This document shows, one piece after another, positions 47,001-54,548 of a stretch of 64,000 nt of DNA. The notes beneath the pieces were generated by a model. It was not told where the DNA came from. It saw only the letters and a program-made list of their open reading frames with translations, and searched no databases. How positions within the stretch are numbered: position 1 is the stretch's first letter; every line of letters starts with the position of its first letter. The stretch is from JACKAQ01 sp020634975 [NCBI: Calditrichia bacterium] (GTDB lineage Bacteria; Calditrichota; Calditrichia; RBG-13-44-9), in the NCBI GenBank assembly GCA_020634975.1, contig JACKAQ010000002.1:1-64000 (forward strand). The letters are read 5' to 3'. The translations under genes were made by a program, and so were the position numbers.

Positions 47001-47709
47001 GGCAGATGGAAAATTTGTAAGCCCGGGCGATACATCTATCGGAACTAATGTTGTTGCGCCGTTTAAAGTGTTTGAAGTAGAGACCGGTCGTCAAGTGGAT
47101 ATTTTCATCAACGAGCCATTCACAGTAATAGATAATAAAAGATGGGACTGGTTTGAGTCAATACGATTGATTCGACCTGGCGCGACCAATCCTACCCAGA
47201 CAACATATATGGTTCAATTTACCGTGCCGGCAGATACCTTTATGGCTCATGATAGTACAGATTCGCTCGTGTACAGACCCATTTACCCCGGCGAAGGCGA
47301 TATTTTCACATTCTTCTCCCAAAAACCGTTTGACGCGGGCGATTCCTACCGCTTTACAACTCGTGCTGCAGAATTCAGCAACGAAGCTGCAAAAAATGCA
47401 TTGCAGGATGTGATTGTAGTGCCGAACCCGTATATCGCTTTCAGCGAAACCGAAATTGCCGGTGTCAGCTCCGGGGATCGTGACGACCGGAATATCCAGT
47501 TCCGGAATTTACCACGGGAATGCACCATTCGCATTTACACCATCACTGGTGAATTTGTGGCGCAACTGGACAAAAATGATAACCGTGATTATATCAGTTG
47601 GAACCTGCTGACATTCGAATCCCAATCGCTGGCATATGGTGTTTACATTTACCATGTGGACGCACCGGGCGTTGGCACAAAAATCGGACGGTTCGCGATT
47701 ATCAAATAA
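44056..47709 (+). CDS. large secreted protein of unknown function
   Basis: 1217 residues, exported (hydrophobic segment FLGSIFWMLMAFMLFPLYA ending near residue 36). I do not recognise a named family. Visible features: a Trp- and Asp-rich N-terminal region, an acidic Asp/Gly stretch (about 350-375, DDDGEDNDGDELID) that looks calcium-binding, a fibronectin type III-like region with 'YKIYRSQDESF' (about 590-700), and a C-terminal segment (about 1120-1217) like the FlgD-type sorting tail but starting VVPNPYIAFSE. The start could be 44056, 44083 or 44095; no ribosome site decides. It is one base after the receptor and 66 before the PorV-like gene. Confidence 0.75.
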   Translation: MKILNETYKMDKLMNRFLGSIFWMLMAFMLFPLYAQNNLSKEVNLKKLPPSERFKINNDHEKALRKSLQDDSRHDRFKETIINGNEIRVLITNQGSISTPNADNSNADLVWPSGPNGLGYAYEFGPMIGAEVIDANGDTISVITDGFISFSDGDYEPGTANKWGWEPRLGFSDQASNEVATFTDLDRDLDGKPDSWPENWFNEALGRYVWPAFLGDDATTPDEEVFYVMDDFDNAEFEYYPVPSDSSVRGLGLELQVRMFQFNNPLAEDLIFLVYTITNVSEKTLNKVHLGMFGDPHIGGPNDFSDDNAGFISAFNEDPDLQNARNMLYAWDNNGIGDFGRRPGYFGYRFLESPGIDDDGEDNDGDELIDESPFNDAGTFIFGPIGEYGAPKEHWSGDEDGDWDPEFDDVGVDGIAGTGDFGEGDGKPNQRFYLDFNNNGILDPGEPTSESRLEGYRFGGGEPNFGFLDIAESDQLGLTSFNALLFGGNNRPRNDQLMWDLMSTQNQRPEDPEPVIEQEADNVFIYGSGPFTLRPGESQRFSIALLLGEDFSDLVQNASTSQQVFESDYRFAQAPRKPILTAVPGDEKVTLYWDAGAEASFDPFVGRANPDDPSKGFDFEGYKIYRSQDESFNDTKTITDSKGNAFLSEPITYLKNGVELPAQFDIVNEYSGLSSIEYTGRGVRYDLGNNSGLTHSFVDSNGVKNGVTYFYAVVAYDRGDENAGVAPSETQRTIRRDAVDRQYTFDINTAAVVPGPPASGYMGPDLSNGMGDNLAAQIDGNATGTVAVNFLDPLLVENNVEYNVVFDTTRNEDDELEVLYSVIREEVKSVEFTSKDTLFVNLNLPYPIYPSSVELLNAGGSVVDPTQYELLYETTRIRSSSPNSLPEGQKFTLRYKSAPVYRSQSLAGEDNNPVFEGVRVVVEDRETALDSLTVDSGKSGFKIIQSNTNFSDELTTIGLADVGNAAPYPADFEIHFFDYDTTADGKFVSPGDTSIGTNVVAPFKVFEVETGRQVDIFINEPFTVIDNKRWDWFESIRLIRPGATNPTQTTYMVQFTVPADTFMAHDSTDSLVYRPIYPGEGDIFTFFSQKPFDAGDSYRFTTRAAEFSNEAAKNALQDVIVVPNPYIAFSETEIAGVSSGDRDDRNIQFRNLPRECTIRIYTITGEFVAQLDKNDNRDYISWNLLTFESQSLAYGVYIYHVDAPGVGTKIGRFAIIK

Positions 47710-47726
47710 GTATTTGCAATTGAAAA

Positions 47727-47752
47727 TAACCGGCGTGTAACAGCGCCGGTTA
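47727..47752 (+). other. intergenic hairpin between the secreted-protein and PorV-like genes
   Basis: TAACCGGCG (47727-47735) pairs with CGCCGGTTA (47744-47752), loop of eight bases, 9-bp stem. There is no T-tract, so it may cap or process the transcript instead of terminating it. It lies in the 66-base gap before the PorV-like gene. Confidence 0.5.
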
Positions 47753-47775
47753 ATTAACGAGAGAAAACAACATAA

Positions 47776-48831
47776 ATGAGACAAAAGATGAGCAATATTT
47801 GCAAACAACTGCGAGTGATACTGATAACAATCCTGTTTGGTGCGATGCCCGTTTTGTCCCAAAGTTCACAGGATGTTTCATCAATCGACCGGGCAGGAAC
47901 GACAGCTGGACAATTTTTAAAGATTGGGGCTGGTGCACGGGCGATTGGATTGGGTAGTGCCTACACCGCATTGACAGATGATATTTTGTCGATCTACTGG
48001 AATCCTGCCGGGTTATCCCGCGTTCGCGGAAACGGGGAAGCCACATTCAACCATGCCGAATGGTTAGCCGAAACCAGCTACGATTTCGCAGCTTTTTCGA
48101 TGAATCTCGGATCGTTTGGTGCGCTCGGTATCCATATCACATCACTCAGTGTTCCCGAAGAGCCCGTCCGCACGATTGATAATCCCGACGGCACCGGCCA
48201 ATTTTGGGATGCAACAATGATATCCGGTGGTGTCAGCTATGCACTGTCGCTTACCGAGGATTTCTCGATCGGATTTACCGGAAAATTTGTTCAGGAAAAA
48301 ATATTCAATCAGACTGCCCGTGGCGCAGCAGTCGATTTGGGCGTGTTGTATCGCACACCATTTCGTCGGTTATGGCTCGGTGCAGCTATTTCTAATTTCG
48401 GCACCAAAATGCAGCTCGACGGACGTGATCTGTATATTAATTACGATCCGTTTACGCAAAGCGGCGGTGTATCCAACGTGCCCTCCAAATATCGTCTAGA
48501 GAAGTTCGAGTTACCGCTAACCATGCGTTTTGGTTTGGCATTGGAAGCCTATAAAAATGATGATATCACTGTGCTGGCAGTTGCTGACGGTGTTCAACCT
48601 AACGATAATGGCGAATACCTCAACAGCGGTTTGGAAGTTGGCGTAAAAAACACCATTTTCCTGCGCGGCGGATACAAATCATTAATGATGGAAAATAGCG
48701 AACAGGGTTTAACCTTCGGCGCGGGCATACGCTACGATGCCGCCGGAACCAACCTTAAATTTGATTTTGGCTGGGCCGATTATGGTCGCTTGGACAATGT
48801 GCAGTTTGTTTCTTTTACGGTGCGCTATTAA
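47776..48831 (+). CDS. PorV/PorQ-family outer-membrane protein
   Basis: A 351-residue beta-barrel protein of the PorV/PorQ family (UPF0164-like, FadL-related). Signal sequence (VILITILFGAMPVLS) to about residue 30. The family signature GQFLKIGAGARAIGLGSAYTAL, then DILSIYWNPAGLS, is followed by alternating strands to a terminal aromatic (SFTVRY). PorV is the type IX secretion shuttle or anchor that recognises sorting-tail proteins, which fits the many tailed proteins nearby. No other core type IX genes (PorK/L/M/N, Sov, PorU) are in the window. Start ATG 47776 (GAGAG upstream); ATG 47788 is also possible. Confidence 0.9.
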   Translation: MRQKMSNICKQLRVILITILFGAMPVLSQSSQDVSSIDRAGTTAGQFLKIGAGARAIGLGSAYTALTDDILSIYWNPAGLSRVRGNGEATFNHAEWLAETSYDFAAFSMNLGSFGALGIHITSLSVPEEPVRTIDNPDGTGQFWDATMISGGVSYALSLTEDFSIGFTGKFVQEKIFNQTARGAAVDLGVLYRTPFRRLWLGAAISNFGTKMQLDGRDLYINYDPFTQSGGVSNVPSKYRLEKFELPLTMRFGLALEAYKNDDITVLAVADGVQPNDNGEYLNSGLEVGVKNTIFLRGGYKSLMMENSEQGLTFGAGIRYDAAGTNLKFDFGWADYGRLDNVQFVSFTVRY

Positions 48832-49051
48832 ATTTAATTGCGACACCCTGAAAACTGATAAAATATCGAAACATACTTGATTTTAAAAATATTAGTGCCT
48901 ATTTATATACATTATTTGATGATGCATTGCAGGGCAGTAAAACAACAACCCACTCCACGAAAGGAGGTGTATTGCCCTAACAGGATTTGACTTCAGCACT
49001 GATTCTTTTTACCCTAACAAACTCTAATCATTTAACCCTCTGGAGGTCAAT

Positions 49052-50575
49052 ATGAGAAAATTTGTAACGCCAATTCTTATGGTGGCGATGTTGTTCTCGT
49101 TGACAGTATTTGGTCAAAACCGTTTCGACCGTCTTGCTACAATTGATGCAATGCCGGAAGATGTCGGTGGTTTCGGTAACTTTGTTGCCGGTGTCGACTT
49201 GGACGATGACGGGCTGCTGGAAATTTATACCGTCAACGATGACTGGTATGATCAGGTTGGTTTGGACCTGGTTCCCCGTATTTATAAGTATGAAGATGGT
49301 CCGGACGGATGGGATCTCGTTTGGAGCACCCGTTTGCCCCTCGAATTCCAGAACACCTGGCCGGCCCTCGCTGCTGGCGATCTGGATAACGACGGAAAAG
49401 CAGAAATTATCTGGACACCGACCAACAACACCGGTGGTGGTCTGCAGCCGAATCCCGAGCGTATTGTTGTTTTCGAAACCCCGGGTGATGGCAGCAACGG
49501 TATGGGTGTAGATAATGGTGACGGCACCTGGCGTCCGAATGCAAGCTGGACAATTGCATCCACGAACAACGCAAACATCCGTCCTTTCAAAATTGTTATT
49601 ACAGACATCGACAGCGATGGCGTTGATGAAATCGTAGCCAGTTGCCGTGCCGGCGATGGCATCCAGATTTATTCAGTTGATAACGTACCCGATGCAGCCG
49701 ACAGCTCCGATGTATGGACGCTGGAATTCAGCGGTGTAGCCGGAACGCATTACGATCTGGCTGTTATCGGAAATACCGTTTATGGTATTCAGGATAACGG
49801 TAACGTAACATCCGTCAGCTGGGATGGCACCGCATATGTTATTGGTGCAACCCAGGCTGGTATCGCTGGTGGTGGCGCATGGAACTCTGCTCAGGTTGTC
49901 GATGTAGACGGTGACACCAATCCTGAAATCATTTTGGCTTCGTGGTCTACCGCGAGCAATAATGTGTATCTGATGCAGCAAAGTGGCGATACGCTGCTTT
50001 CATACATGATCAAAGATGTGCCTGCTGAAGCCGGTCGTTTGTATGGCGGCGCAGCCGGTGATATCGATGGTGACGGAATGCTCGATTTCGGTTTTGGAAC
50101 CCGTGGTTCCACACCGAATGCTGCTATTTTCCGTTTGGAATATCAGGGTGGCGACGTAACAGACGAAGCCAACTGGGCGCTGCAAATGGTTGACGCAGGT
50201 GTTTCTGATGCTCAACAATACGATCTGGCAGGAATGGCAGACTTGACCGGCGACGGTAAAGACGAAATTTCCCGCACCCCACCGGAACGCCCGCCCCAGC
50301 CGGGCTCCGAAGTTAATATGAATGCTCCCGCCCCAGCCGGTTGTTATCAGGGTCTCCGAAGCAAGTTCGTGCAGATGAATGCACCGATCGTTCAGCGCAG
50401 TCTGCAGTGGCGACAATCAACCGAACGCAACCCAGGTCATGGTCGTGCAACGTTTACATTGAGCGAAAACGGCGATGCATTGCATTATATGCTGGAAGGC
50501 GATGTAACCGCTTCTCATATTCACGTTGGTGAACCTGATGACGATATGCCGCCGCCACCGACCGGCTCTGGTTAA
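49052..50575 (+). CDS. FG-GAP-type secreted protein, upstream part of a disrupted gene
   Basis: 507 residues in frame to a TAA at 50573-50575. The start ATG 49052 follows TGGAGGTCAAT. Signal sequence (LMVAMLFSLTVFG) then FG-GAP/VCBS-type repeats: DLDDDGLLEIYTV, DLDNDGKAEIIWT, DIDSDGVDEIVAS, DVDGDTNPEIILA, DIDGDGMLDFGFG, DLTGDGKDEI. After about residue 410 the sequence becomes abnormal (Pro/Arg-rich, with a local duplication), and no sorting tail is reached. The tail is at 50975-51520. The in-frame sequence beyond the stop (LVNDADMLVDF) still looks coding, so this is one broken gene. Confidence 0.85.
   Translation: MRKFVTPILMVAMLFSLTVFGQNRFDRLATIDAMPEDVGGFGNFVAGVDLDDDGLLEIYTVNDDWYDQVGLDLVPRIYKYEDGPDGWDLVWSTRLPLEFQNTWPALAAGDLDNDGKAEIIWTPTNNTGGGLQPNPERIVVFETPGDGSNGMGVDNGDGTWRPNASWTIASTNNANIRPFKIVITDIDSDGVDEIVASCRAGDGIQIYSVDNVPDAADSSDVWTLEFSGVAGTHYDLAVIGNTVYGIQDNGNVTSVSWDGTAYVIGATQAGIAGGGAWNSAQVVDVDGDTNPEIILASWSTASNNVYLMQQSGDTLLSYMIKDVPAEAGRLYGGAAGDIDGDGMLDFGFGTRGSTPNAAIFRLEYQGGDVTDEANWALQMVDAGVSDAQQYDLAGMADLTGDGKDEISRTPPERPPQPGSEVNMNAPAPAGCYQGLRSKFVQMNAPIVQRSLQWRQSTERNPGHGRATFTLSENGDALHYMLEGDVTASHIHVGEPDDDMPPPPTGSG
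50293..50382 (+). repeat. local imperfect duplication inside the disrupted gene
   Basis: Three words recur in order: GCCCCAGCCGG (50293-50303 and 50330-50340), CTCCGAAG (50305-50312 and 50354-50361) and ATGAATGC (50318-50325 and 50375-50382). The spacing between words differs in the two copies. The segment translates to a Pro-rich sequence out of keeping with the flanking FG-GAP repeats. Confidence 0.7.
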
Positions 50576-50974
50576 CGGCGTGTTGTATTGGTTAATGATG
50601 CCGATATGTTGGTTGATTTCCGGCGAAATGGTTGTAGATGGCTATATCCTGGAATGCCGCAACTGGCAACCGGTGGCGAAAACACAGCAACTTCCGCTGT
50701 ACCGATTTCCAACTATGTTGTTTGGAGACTCGACGGAGAAGTATCGATGCCGGTTCGCTGCCGGTTAATTCAACTGTAGGCTATTCAGTCCCATTTTTAT
50801 GCAGCAGTTGTTCCGACACTTGGCGATGGCGAAGGTATGGGTATCTTACGTTGTATCTGCCCATACCGCAGATCCGTTGACAAACTGGAAATCCTTCCCG
50901 AAAGATGGCGTTTCTGAAGACAACCTGGCACCATCCGCACCGGCAGTAACGCACCATCCGCACCGGGTAACGCT
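50576..50974 (+). pseudogene. frame-scrambled middle of the FG-GAP/sorting-domain gene
   Basis: No single frame is open, yet coding-like peptide runs on in turn through different frames: LVNDADMLVDF (same frame as upstream), SGEMVVDGYI, then PQLATGGENTATSAVP, NSTVGYSVPF, AAVVPTLGDGEGM, and SYVVSAHTADPLTNWKSF. Removing one T at 50794-50798 and one G at 50839-50841 joins the last three. A 23-base duplication at 50928-50973 explains the final frame change. At least five small changes are needed over 400 bases. These look like recent or artefactual indels in an otherwise intact gene. Confidence 0.75.
50928..50966 (+). repeat. 16-base direct repeat at 23-base period
   Basis: GCACCATCCGCACCGG occurs at 50928-50943 and 50951-50966, followed by CAGTAACG and GTAACG respectively. 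The 23-base offset is not a multiple of three. Deleting one copy yields a continuous APSAPGNAMVSA reading into the C-terminal frame. Confidence 0.85.
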
Positions 50975-51520
50975 ATGGTAAGTGCAACTCAGGGCACTGT
51001 CAACTTGACCTGGGAAGAATCTGTTGATGCAGATTTCGATTATTTCTCCGTTTACAGAAGTGATAATCCGGATGCATTGGGATCTCTGGTCGGCACCACA
51101 ACCGGTATCGAATTTGTTGAAGAAAATGTGCCCAATGGTGACTGGTATTATCAGATTTCCGCAACAGACTTTAACGGAAACGAAGGCGATTACACTGTAG
51201 CATCAATTGTTGTTGGCATTGGTGACGACAATAATCTGCCCAACGAATTCAGCCTCGAGCAAAACTATCCGAACCCCTTCAACCCGTCCACCAGCATTGA
51301 ATTTGCGTTGCCGCAAACCGTGGACGTTTCGTTGAAAATTTACAACATCCGTGGCCAGTTGGTTAAAACACTGGTTGATGGATCCAAATCTGCCGGCCGT
51401 TACAGCTTAACCTGGGACGGAACCGACAATTTTGGTTCGCGCGTAGCCAGCGGAACGTATATTTATTCCATCAAAGCTGGTGAATTTGTAAATAACAAGA
51501 AGATGGTACTGCTGAAGTAA
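50975..51520 (+). CDS. C-terminal part (Fn3 and sorting tail) of the disrupted gene
   Basis: 181 residues. A fibronectin type III-like domain comes first (VNLTWEESVDADFDYFSVYR, about residues 1-85), then the sorting tail with EQNYPNPFNPSTSIEF and the end VNNKKMVLLK (about 95-181). The ATG at 50975 has no ribosome site and no signal peptide follows, so it is not expected to be made as a separate protein. It belongs to the gene starting at 49052. A terminator follows 30 bases after the stop. Confidence 0.85.
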   Translation: MVSATQGTVNLTWEESVDADFDYFSVYRSDNPDALGSLVGTTTGIEFVEENVPNGDWYYQISATDFNGNEGDYTVASIVVGIGDDNNLPNEFSLEQNYPNPFNPSTSIEFALPQTVDVSLKIYNIRGQLVKTLVDGSKSAGRYSLTWDGTDNFGSRVASGTYIYSIKAGEFVNNKKMVLLK

Positions 51521-51550
51521 TTGGCTGTAACATTTGATTTTATGTAGTGA

Positions 51551-51580
51551 AAAGGGTCTTCATTTGAAGACCCTTTTTTA
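51551..51580 (+). terminator. Rho-independent terminator
   Basis: A perfect 11-bp stem, AAAGGGTCTTC (51551-51561) with GAAGACCCTTT (51566-51576), loop ATTT, followed by T residues to 51579. It ends the transcript of the disrupted sorting-domain gene and separates it from the TRIC-type gene. Confidence 0.93.
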
Positions 51581-51593
51581 TTCCAAAAATGAG

Positions 51594-52196
51594 GTGCAGT
51601 TGATTTACATTCTGGATTTGATCGGGACATTTGTATTTGCAGTCAGTGGCATTTCCACTGCGCGGGAAAAACAGTTTGATCTGTTCGGTGCTGCGGTGAT
51701 CGCTTTTGTGACTGCCGTTGGCGGCGGCACGCTGCGTGATGTGCTGATCGGCAGCCAACCCGTCGGCTGGATGATGGATGTAAATTATATTTTGTGCATC
51801 GGATTGGCTGTCTTTGCGGGAATTTTGTTAAAAAAACCGGTGCACAATTTGCGGCACACCCTGTTTTTGTTCGATGCCATCGGTATTGGGTTGTTCACCA
51901 TTTTGGGATTGGAAAAAACGCTGTCGTTTGGTATTTCGCCGGTTATCGCGCTGATGATGGGTGTCGTTTCTGCTGTATTTGGCGGAATTATCCGCGATTT
52001 GCTGACCAACGAAGTGCCGCTGATTTTCCGGAAAGAATTTTACGCAACCGCTTGCATTGTGGGCGGTGGGCTGTATCTGGCATTGAAACAGGTGCTTCCG
52101 AATGATGATGTGAGTATCGCGATCACCGTTTTATTTATCATCGCGCTTCGGGTGCTGGCGGTGAAAAAAAAATGGGGATTGCCCATTATGTCTTGA
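51594..52196 (+). CDS. TRIC/YadS-type (UPF0126) cation-channel family membrane protein
   Basis: About 200 residues with seven hydrophobic segments in two repeats. Each repeat carries the family motif: AVGGGTLRDVLIG (about residue 40) and AVFGGIIRDLLTNEVP (about 125). Bacterial TRIC homologues form trimeric K+/Na+-permeable channels; glycine uptake was proposed for some. The start is uncertain. The frame opens within the terminator upstream, so I place the start after it at GTG 51594 (opening MQLIYILDL); TTG 51600 with GAGG upstream is an alternative. Confidence 0.87.
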   Translation: MQLIYILDLIGTFVFAVSGISTAREKQFDLFGAAVIAFVTAVGGGTLRDVLIGSQPVGWMMDVNYILCIGLAVFAGILLKKPVHNLRHTLFLFDAIGIGLFTILGLEKTLSFGISPVIALMMGVVSAVFGGIIRDLLTNEVPLIFRKEFYATACIVGGGLYLALKQVLPNDDVSIAITVLFIIALRVLAVKKKWGLPIMS

Positions 52197-52209
52197 TGAC
52201 AATCCCCAT
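52164..52209 (-). terminator. Rho-independent terminator of fabH inside the convergent gene's 3' end
   Basis: On the - strand, ATGGGGATTG (complement of 52200-52209) pairs with CAATCCCCAT (complement of 52172-52181), loop of 18 bases, followed by nine T residues (complement of 52164-52172). It lies 28 bases after the fabH stop and overlaps the last codons of the TRIC-type gene. Confidence 0.82.
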
Positions 52210-52237
52210 CGTAAGTTGTTGTAAATGCTAACGATAA

Positions 52238-53230
52238 TTAGAATCGAATTAGCGCAGAACCCCATGTAAATCCTGCCCCGAACGCTGCGATGCAAACCAA
52301 GGTGTTATCCTTTATCCGTCCTTCCTGCCACACTTCGCTCATTGCAATTGGAATGGATGCCGCAGTTGTGTTGCCATATTTTTGGATATTGCTGACCACT
52401 TTTTCCTCAGGTATTCCCAGCCGCGAGCCAACCGCTTGCGTGATTCGCAGGTTCGCCTGATGGGGAATCAGCAAATCGAGATCATCAACCGTGTAGCCGG
52501 TGGCTTCCAGCGCCTCGTGAATCACTTTCGGAAATTTGGTGATCGCATGTTTGAACACGTATTGTCCATCCATATTGATTTTCACGCCATCACCGGGAAT
52601 TTCCGGGTCGAACGGAATTGTTTTGGGCAGATACGGCGAAATGCCGGAAAGGGGAGTGGCATGTCGTCCGTCAGCATGAATATGGGTGGTCAGCACACCT
52701 TTTTTGGGATCATCAATTGCAGAGAGAACTGCAGCGCCCGCGCCGTCCGCAAAAATAACGGCGGTATTTCTGCCATGTGTAGTTTTATCCAGACAGTGGC
52801 TGACGGCCTCTGCCCCAACAACCAAAATATTTTTGTACAATCCGGATTTGATAAAACTGTTGGCGATTGTTACGCTGTAAACAAAACCGGAGCAGGCATT
52901 GCGCACATCGATTGCGGGGATGCCGGGAATACCAAGTTTTTCCCCCAAAATGCAACCGCCGCCGGGAAAAACATGGTCGGATATCAGCGTTGCGAAAATA
53001 ATGCAATCGATATCCGCAGCCTGCAAGCCGGCATTTTCCAACGCCATTTGGGCTGCGGCATGCGACATGCTGCCGATAGTGTCGTTTTCTGTCATCCAAC
53101 GCCTGGTTACAATGCCGGTGCGCTCCTGAATCCATTCGTCGGATGTCTCCATTAATTTTTCCAAATCATTATTTGTAACCACTCGATCGGGCAGATAATG
53201 TCCTAATCCGATAATTGCTGCATTTTTCAT
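52238..53230 (-). CDS. fabH: 3-oxoacyl-ACP synthase III
   Basis: A 330-residue ketoacyl-ACP synthase III that condenses acetyl-CoA (or another primer) with malonyl-ACP to start fatty acid synthesis. The catalytic triad is visible: Cys in RNACSGF (about 113), His in IPHQAN and Asn in GNTTAAS. Start ATG 53230, opening MKNAAIIGLGHYLPDR, follows GGGGA; the longer frame has no support. No other fab genes are adjacent, so it could be a specialised KASIII, but nothing in the motifs shows this. Confidence 0.93.
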   Translation of the reverse strand: MKNAAIIGLGHYLPDRVVTNNDLEKLMETSDEWIQERTGIVTRRWMTENDTIGSMSHAAAQMALENAGLQAADIDCIIFATLISDHVFPGGGCILGEKLGIPGIPAIDVRNACSGFVYSVTIANSFIKSGLYKNILVVGAEAVSHCLDKTTHGRNTAVIFADGAGAAVLSAIDDPKKGVLTTHIHADGRHATPLSGISPYLPKTIPFDPEIPGDGVKINMDGQYVFKHAITKFPKVIHEALEATGYTVDDLDLLIPHQANLRITQAVGSRLGIPEEKVVSNIQKYGNTTAASIPIAMSEVWQEGRIKDNTLVCIAAFGAGFTWGSALIRF

Positions 53231-53326
53231 TGGATTTCCCCTGCGTCGCGTTTTCAAACTATTGTTTTTTAATGCGTTACAACTGCGTACCAAAATATAA
53301 TAAAAATTGATGACAACCGCGAACAA

Positions 53327-54274
53327 TCAAACCATCGATTTTCGCGTCAATCTTTCCAACATATCTCTGGTCATCGCATCCAACGAAAAATCCGGTTGCC
53401 AACCCCAATCTTTCCGGGCGTTCGAATCATCAATGGAATGCGGCCAGGATTCGGCAATCTGCTGCCGGAAATCGGGTTTGTAATCGCAATTGAATCCCGG
53501 TGTGTATTTTTGGATCGATTCAGTGATTTGGGCGGGTGTTAGCGAAAGTGCATGAACATTGTAATTTCTGCGGGACAATTGGTTTGCCGGGGCATCCGCC
53601 AAATCCAGAATCGCTTTGATCGCATCCGGCATATACATGAACGGCAGTGGCGTTTGCTGTGCGATAAACGAGGTGCATTTCTGCTTCTGCGATGCGGCAA
53701 TATACATCTCAACTGCAAAATCGGTTGTGCCGCCGCCGGGCAGCGTTTCTGCACTGATGATGCCGGGATAGCGCAGCGATCGCGTATCGATACCATATTT
53801 GTGGTGATAATATTGCATCAGTTTTTCGCCGGCAACTTTGGTTACGCCATACATTGTGGAAGGATTGAGCGCCACATCGTCCGGCGTTTTGTCCTTTGGC
53901 GCATCGCTGCCGAATACCGCGATAGTGCTCGGCGCCAGCACTTTTTCAACGGATTTTCGGCGGGCAACTTCCAAAATATTCATCAATCCCTGCAAATTTA
54001 CTTCGTAAGCCATTTGCGGATTTTGCTCACCATAGGCAGATAAAATAGCCGCCATGTGAAAAATGGTATCGATATCATTTTCGACAACCAGTTTTGCCGT
54101 CATGTGCGCATCGAGAACATTTAAATATTTGAAATGACTAAACTTACGGACCATTGCGGTGGGCTTTTGAATATCTGTCGCGATAACTTTTTCCGGACCA
54201 AAACGTTTGCCTAATGCCACAACCAGTTCCGATCCGATCTGCCCGCACGCACCTGTAACAAGAATTTGCTTCAT
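53327..54274 (-). CDS. NAD-dependent epimerase/dehydratase-fold L-threonine 3-dehydrogenase-like enzyme
   Basis: A 315-residue extended SDR. The NAD-binding motif TGACGQIG is at residues 7-14, and the catalytic STMYGVTK (YxxxK) is near 142-149. The segments SLRYPGIISAETLPGGG and LPFMYMPDAIKAI are typical of SDR-type L-threonine 3-dehydrogenases, which oxidise Thr to 2-amino-3-ketobutyrate. A kbl (2-amino-3-ketobutyrate CoA ligase) gene is not next to it. The gene lies 96 bases upstream of fabH on the same strand and divergent from the VWA gene. Confidence 0.85.
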   Translation of the reverse strand: MKQILVTGACGQIGSELVVALGKRFGPEKVIATDIQKPTAMVRKFSHFKYLNVLDAHMTAKLVVENDIDTIFHMAAILSAYGEQNPQMAYEVNLQGLMNILEVARRKSVEKVLAPSTIAVFGSDAPKDKTPDDVALNPSTMYGVTKVAGEKLMQYYHHKYGIDTRSLRYPGIISAETLPGGGTTDFAVEMYIAASQKQKCTSFIAQQTPLPFMYMPDAIKAILDLADAPANQLSRRNYNVHALSLTPAQITESIQKYTPGFNCDYKPDFRQQIAESWPHSIDDSNARKDWGWQPDFSLDAMTRDMLERLTRKSMV

Positions 54275-54548
54275 GAAATTTCCTATCAGTTAATAAAATG
54301 TCGCAGCTTGAAAAGATCATTAAAAAATGGCGTATATTCAAGGAATTGTTGAAATTTTAAACCGTACGCATATAATATTTCCGTCATAAATATAAGAAAT
54401 TTGAGCATAATGTTGATAATGAATTGTCGAATCCCGTTGCGCCCGGTAAGCCCGGAATCACCCGCAAAATATGCCCTTCGCTTTCGCACCCGGTTGCATT
54501 CAGCAGGAAAAATGAGTATGTTAAAGCTGACAAACAGATGAGGCAGTT

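Noticed and set aside
50341-50532. Separate small genes between 50.3 and 51.0 kb
   Set aside because: The frames lack ribosome sites and are better explained as frame-shifted pieces of one gene.
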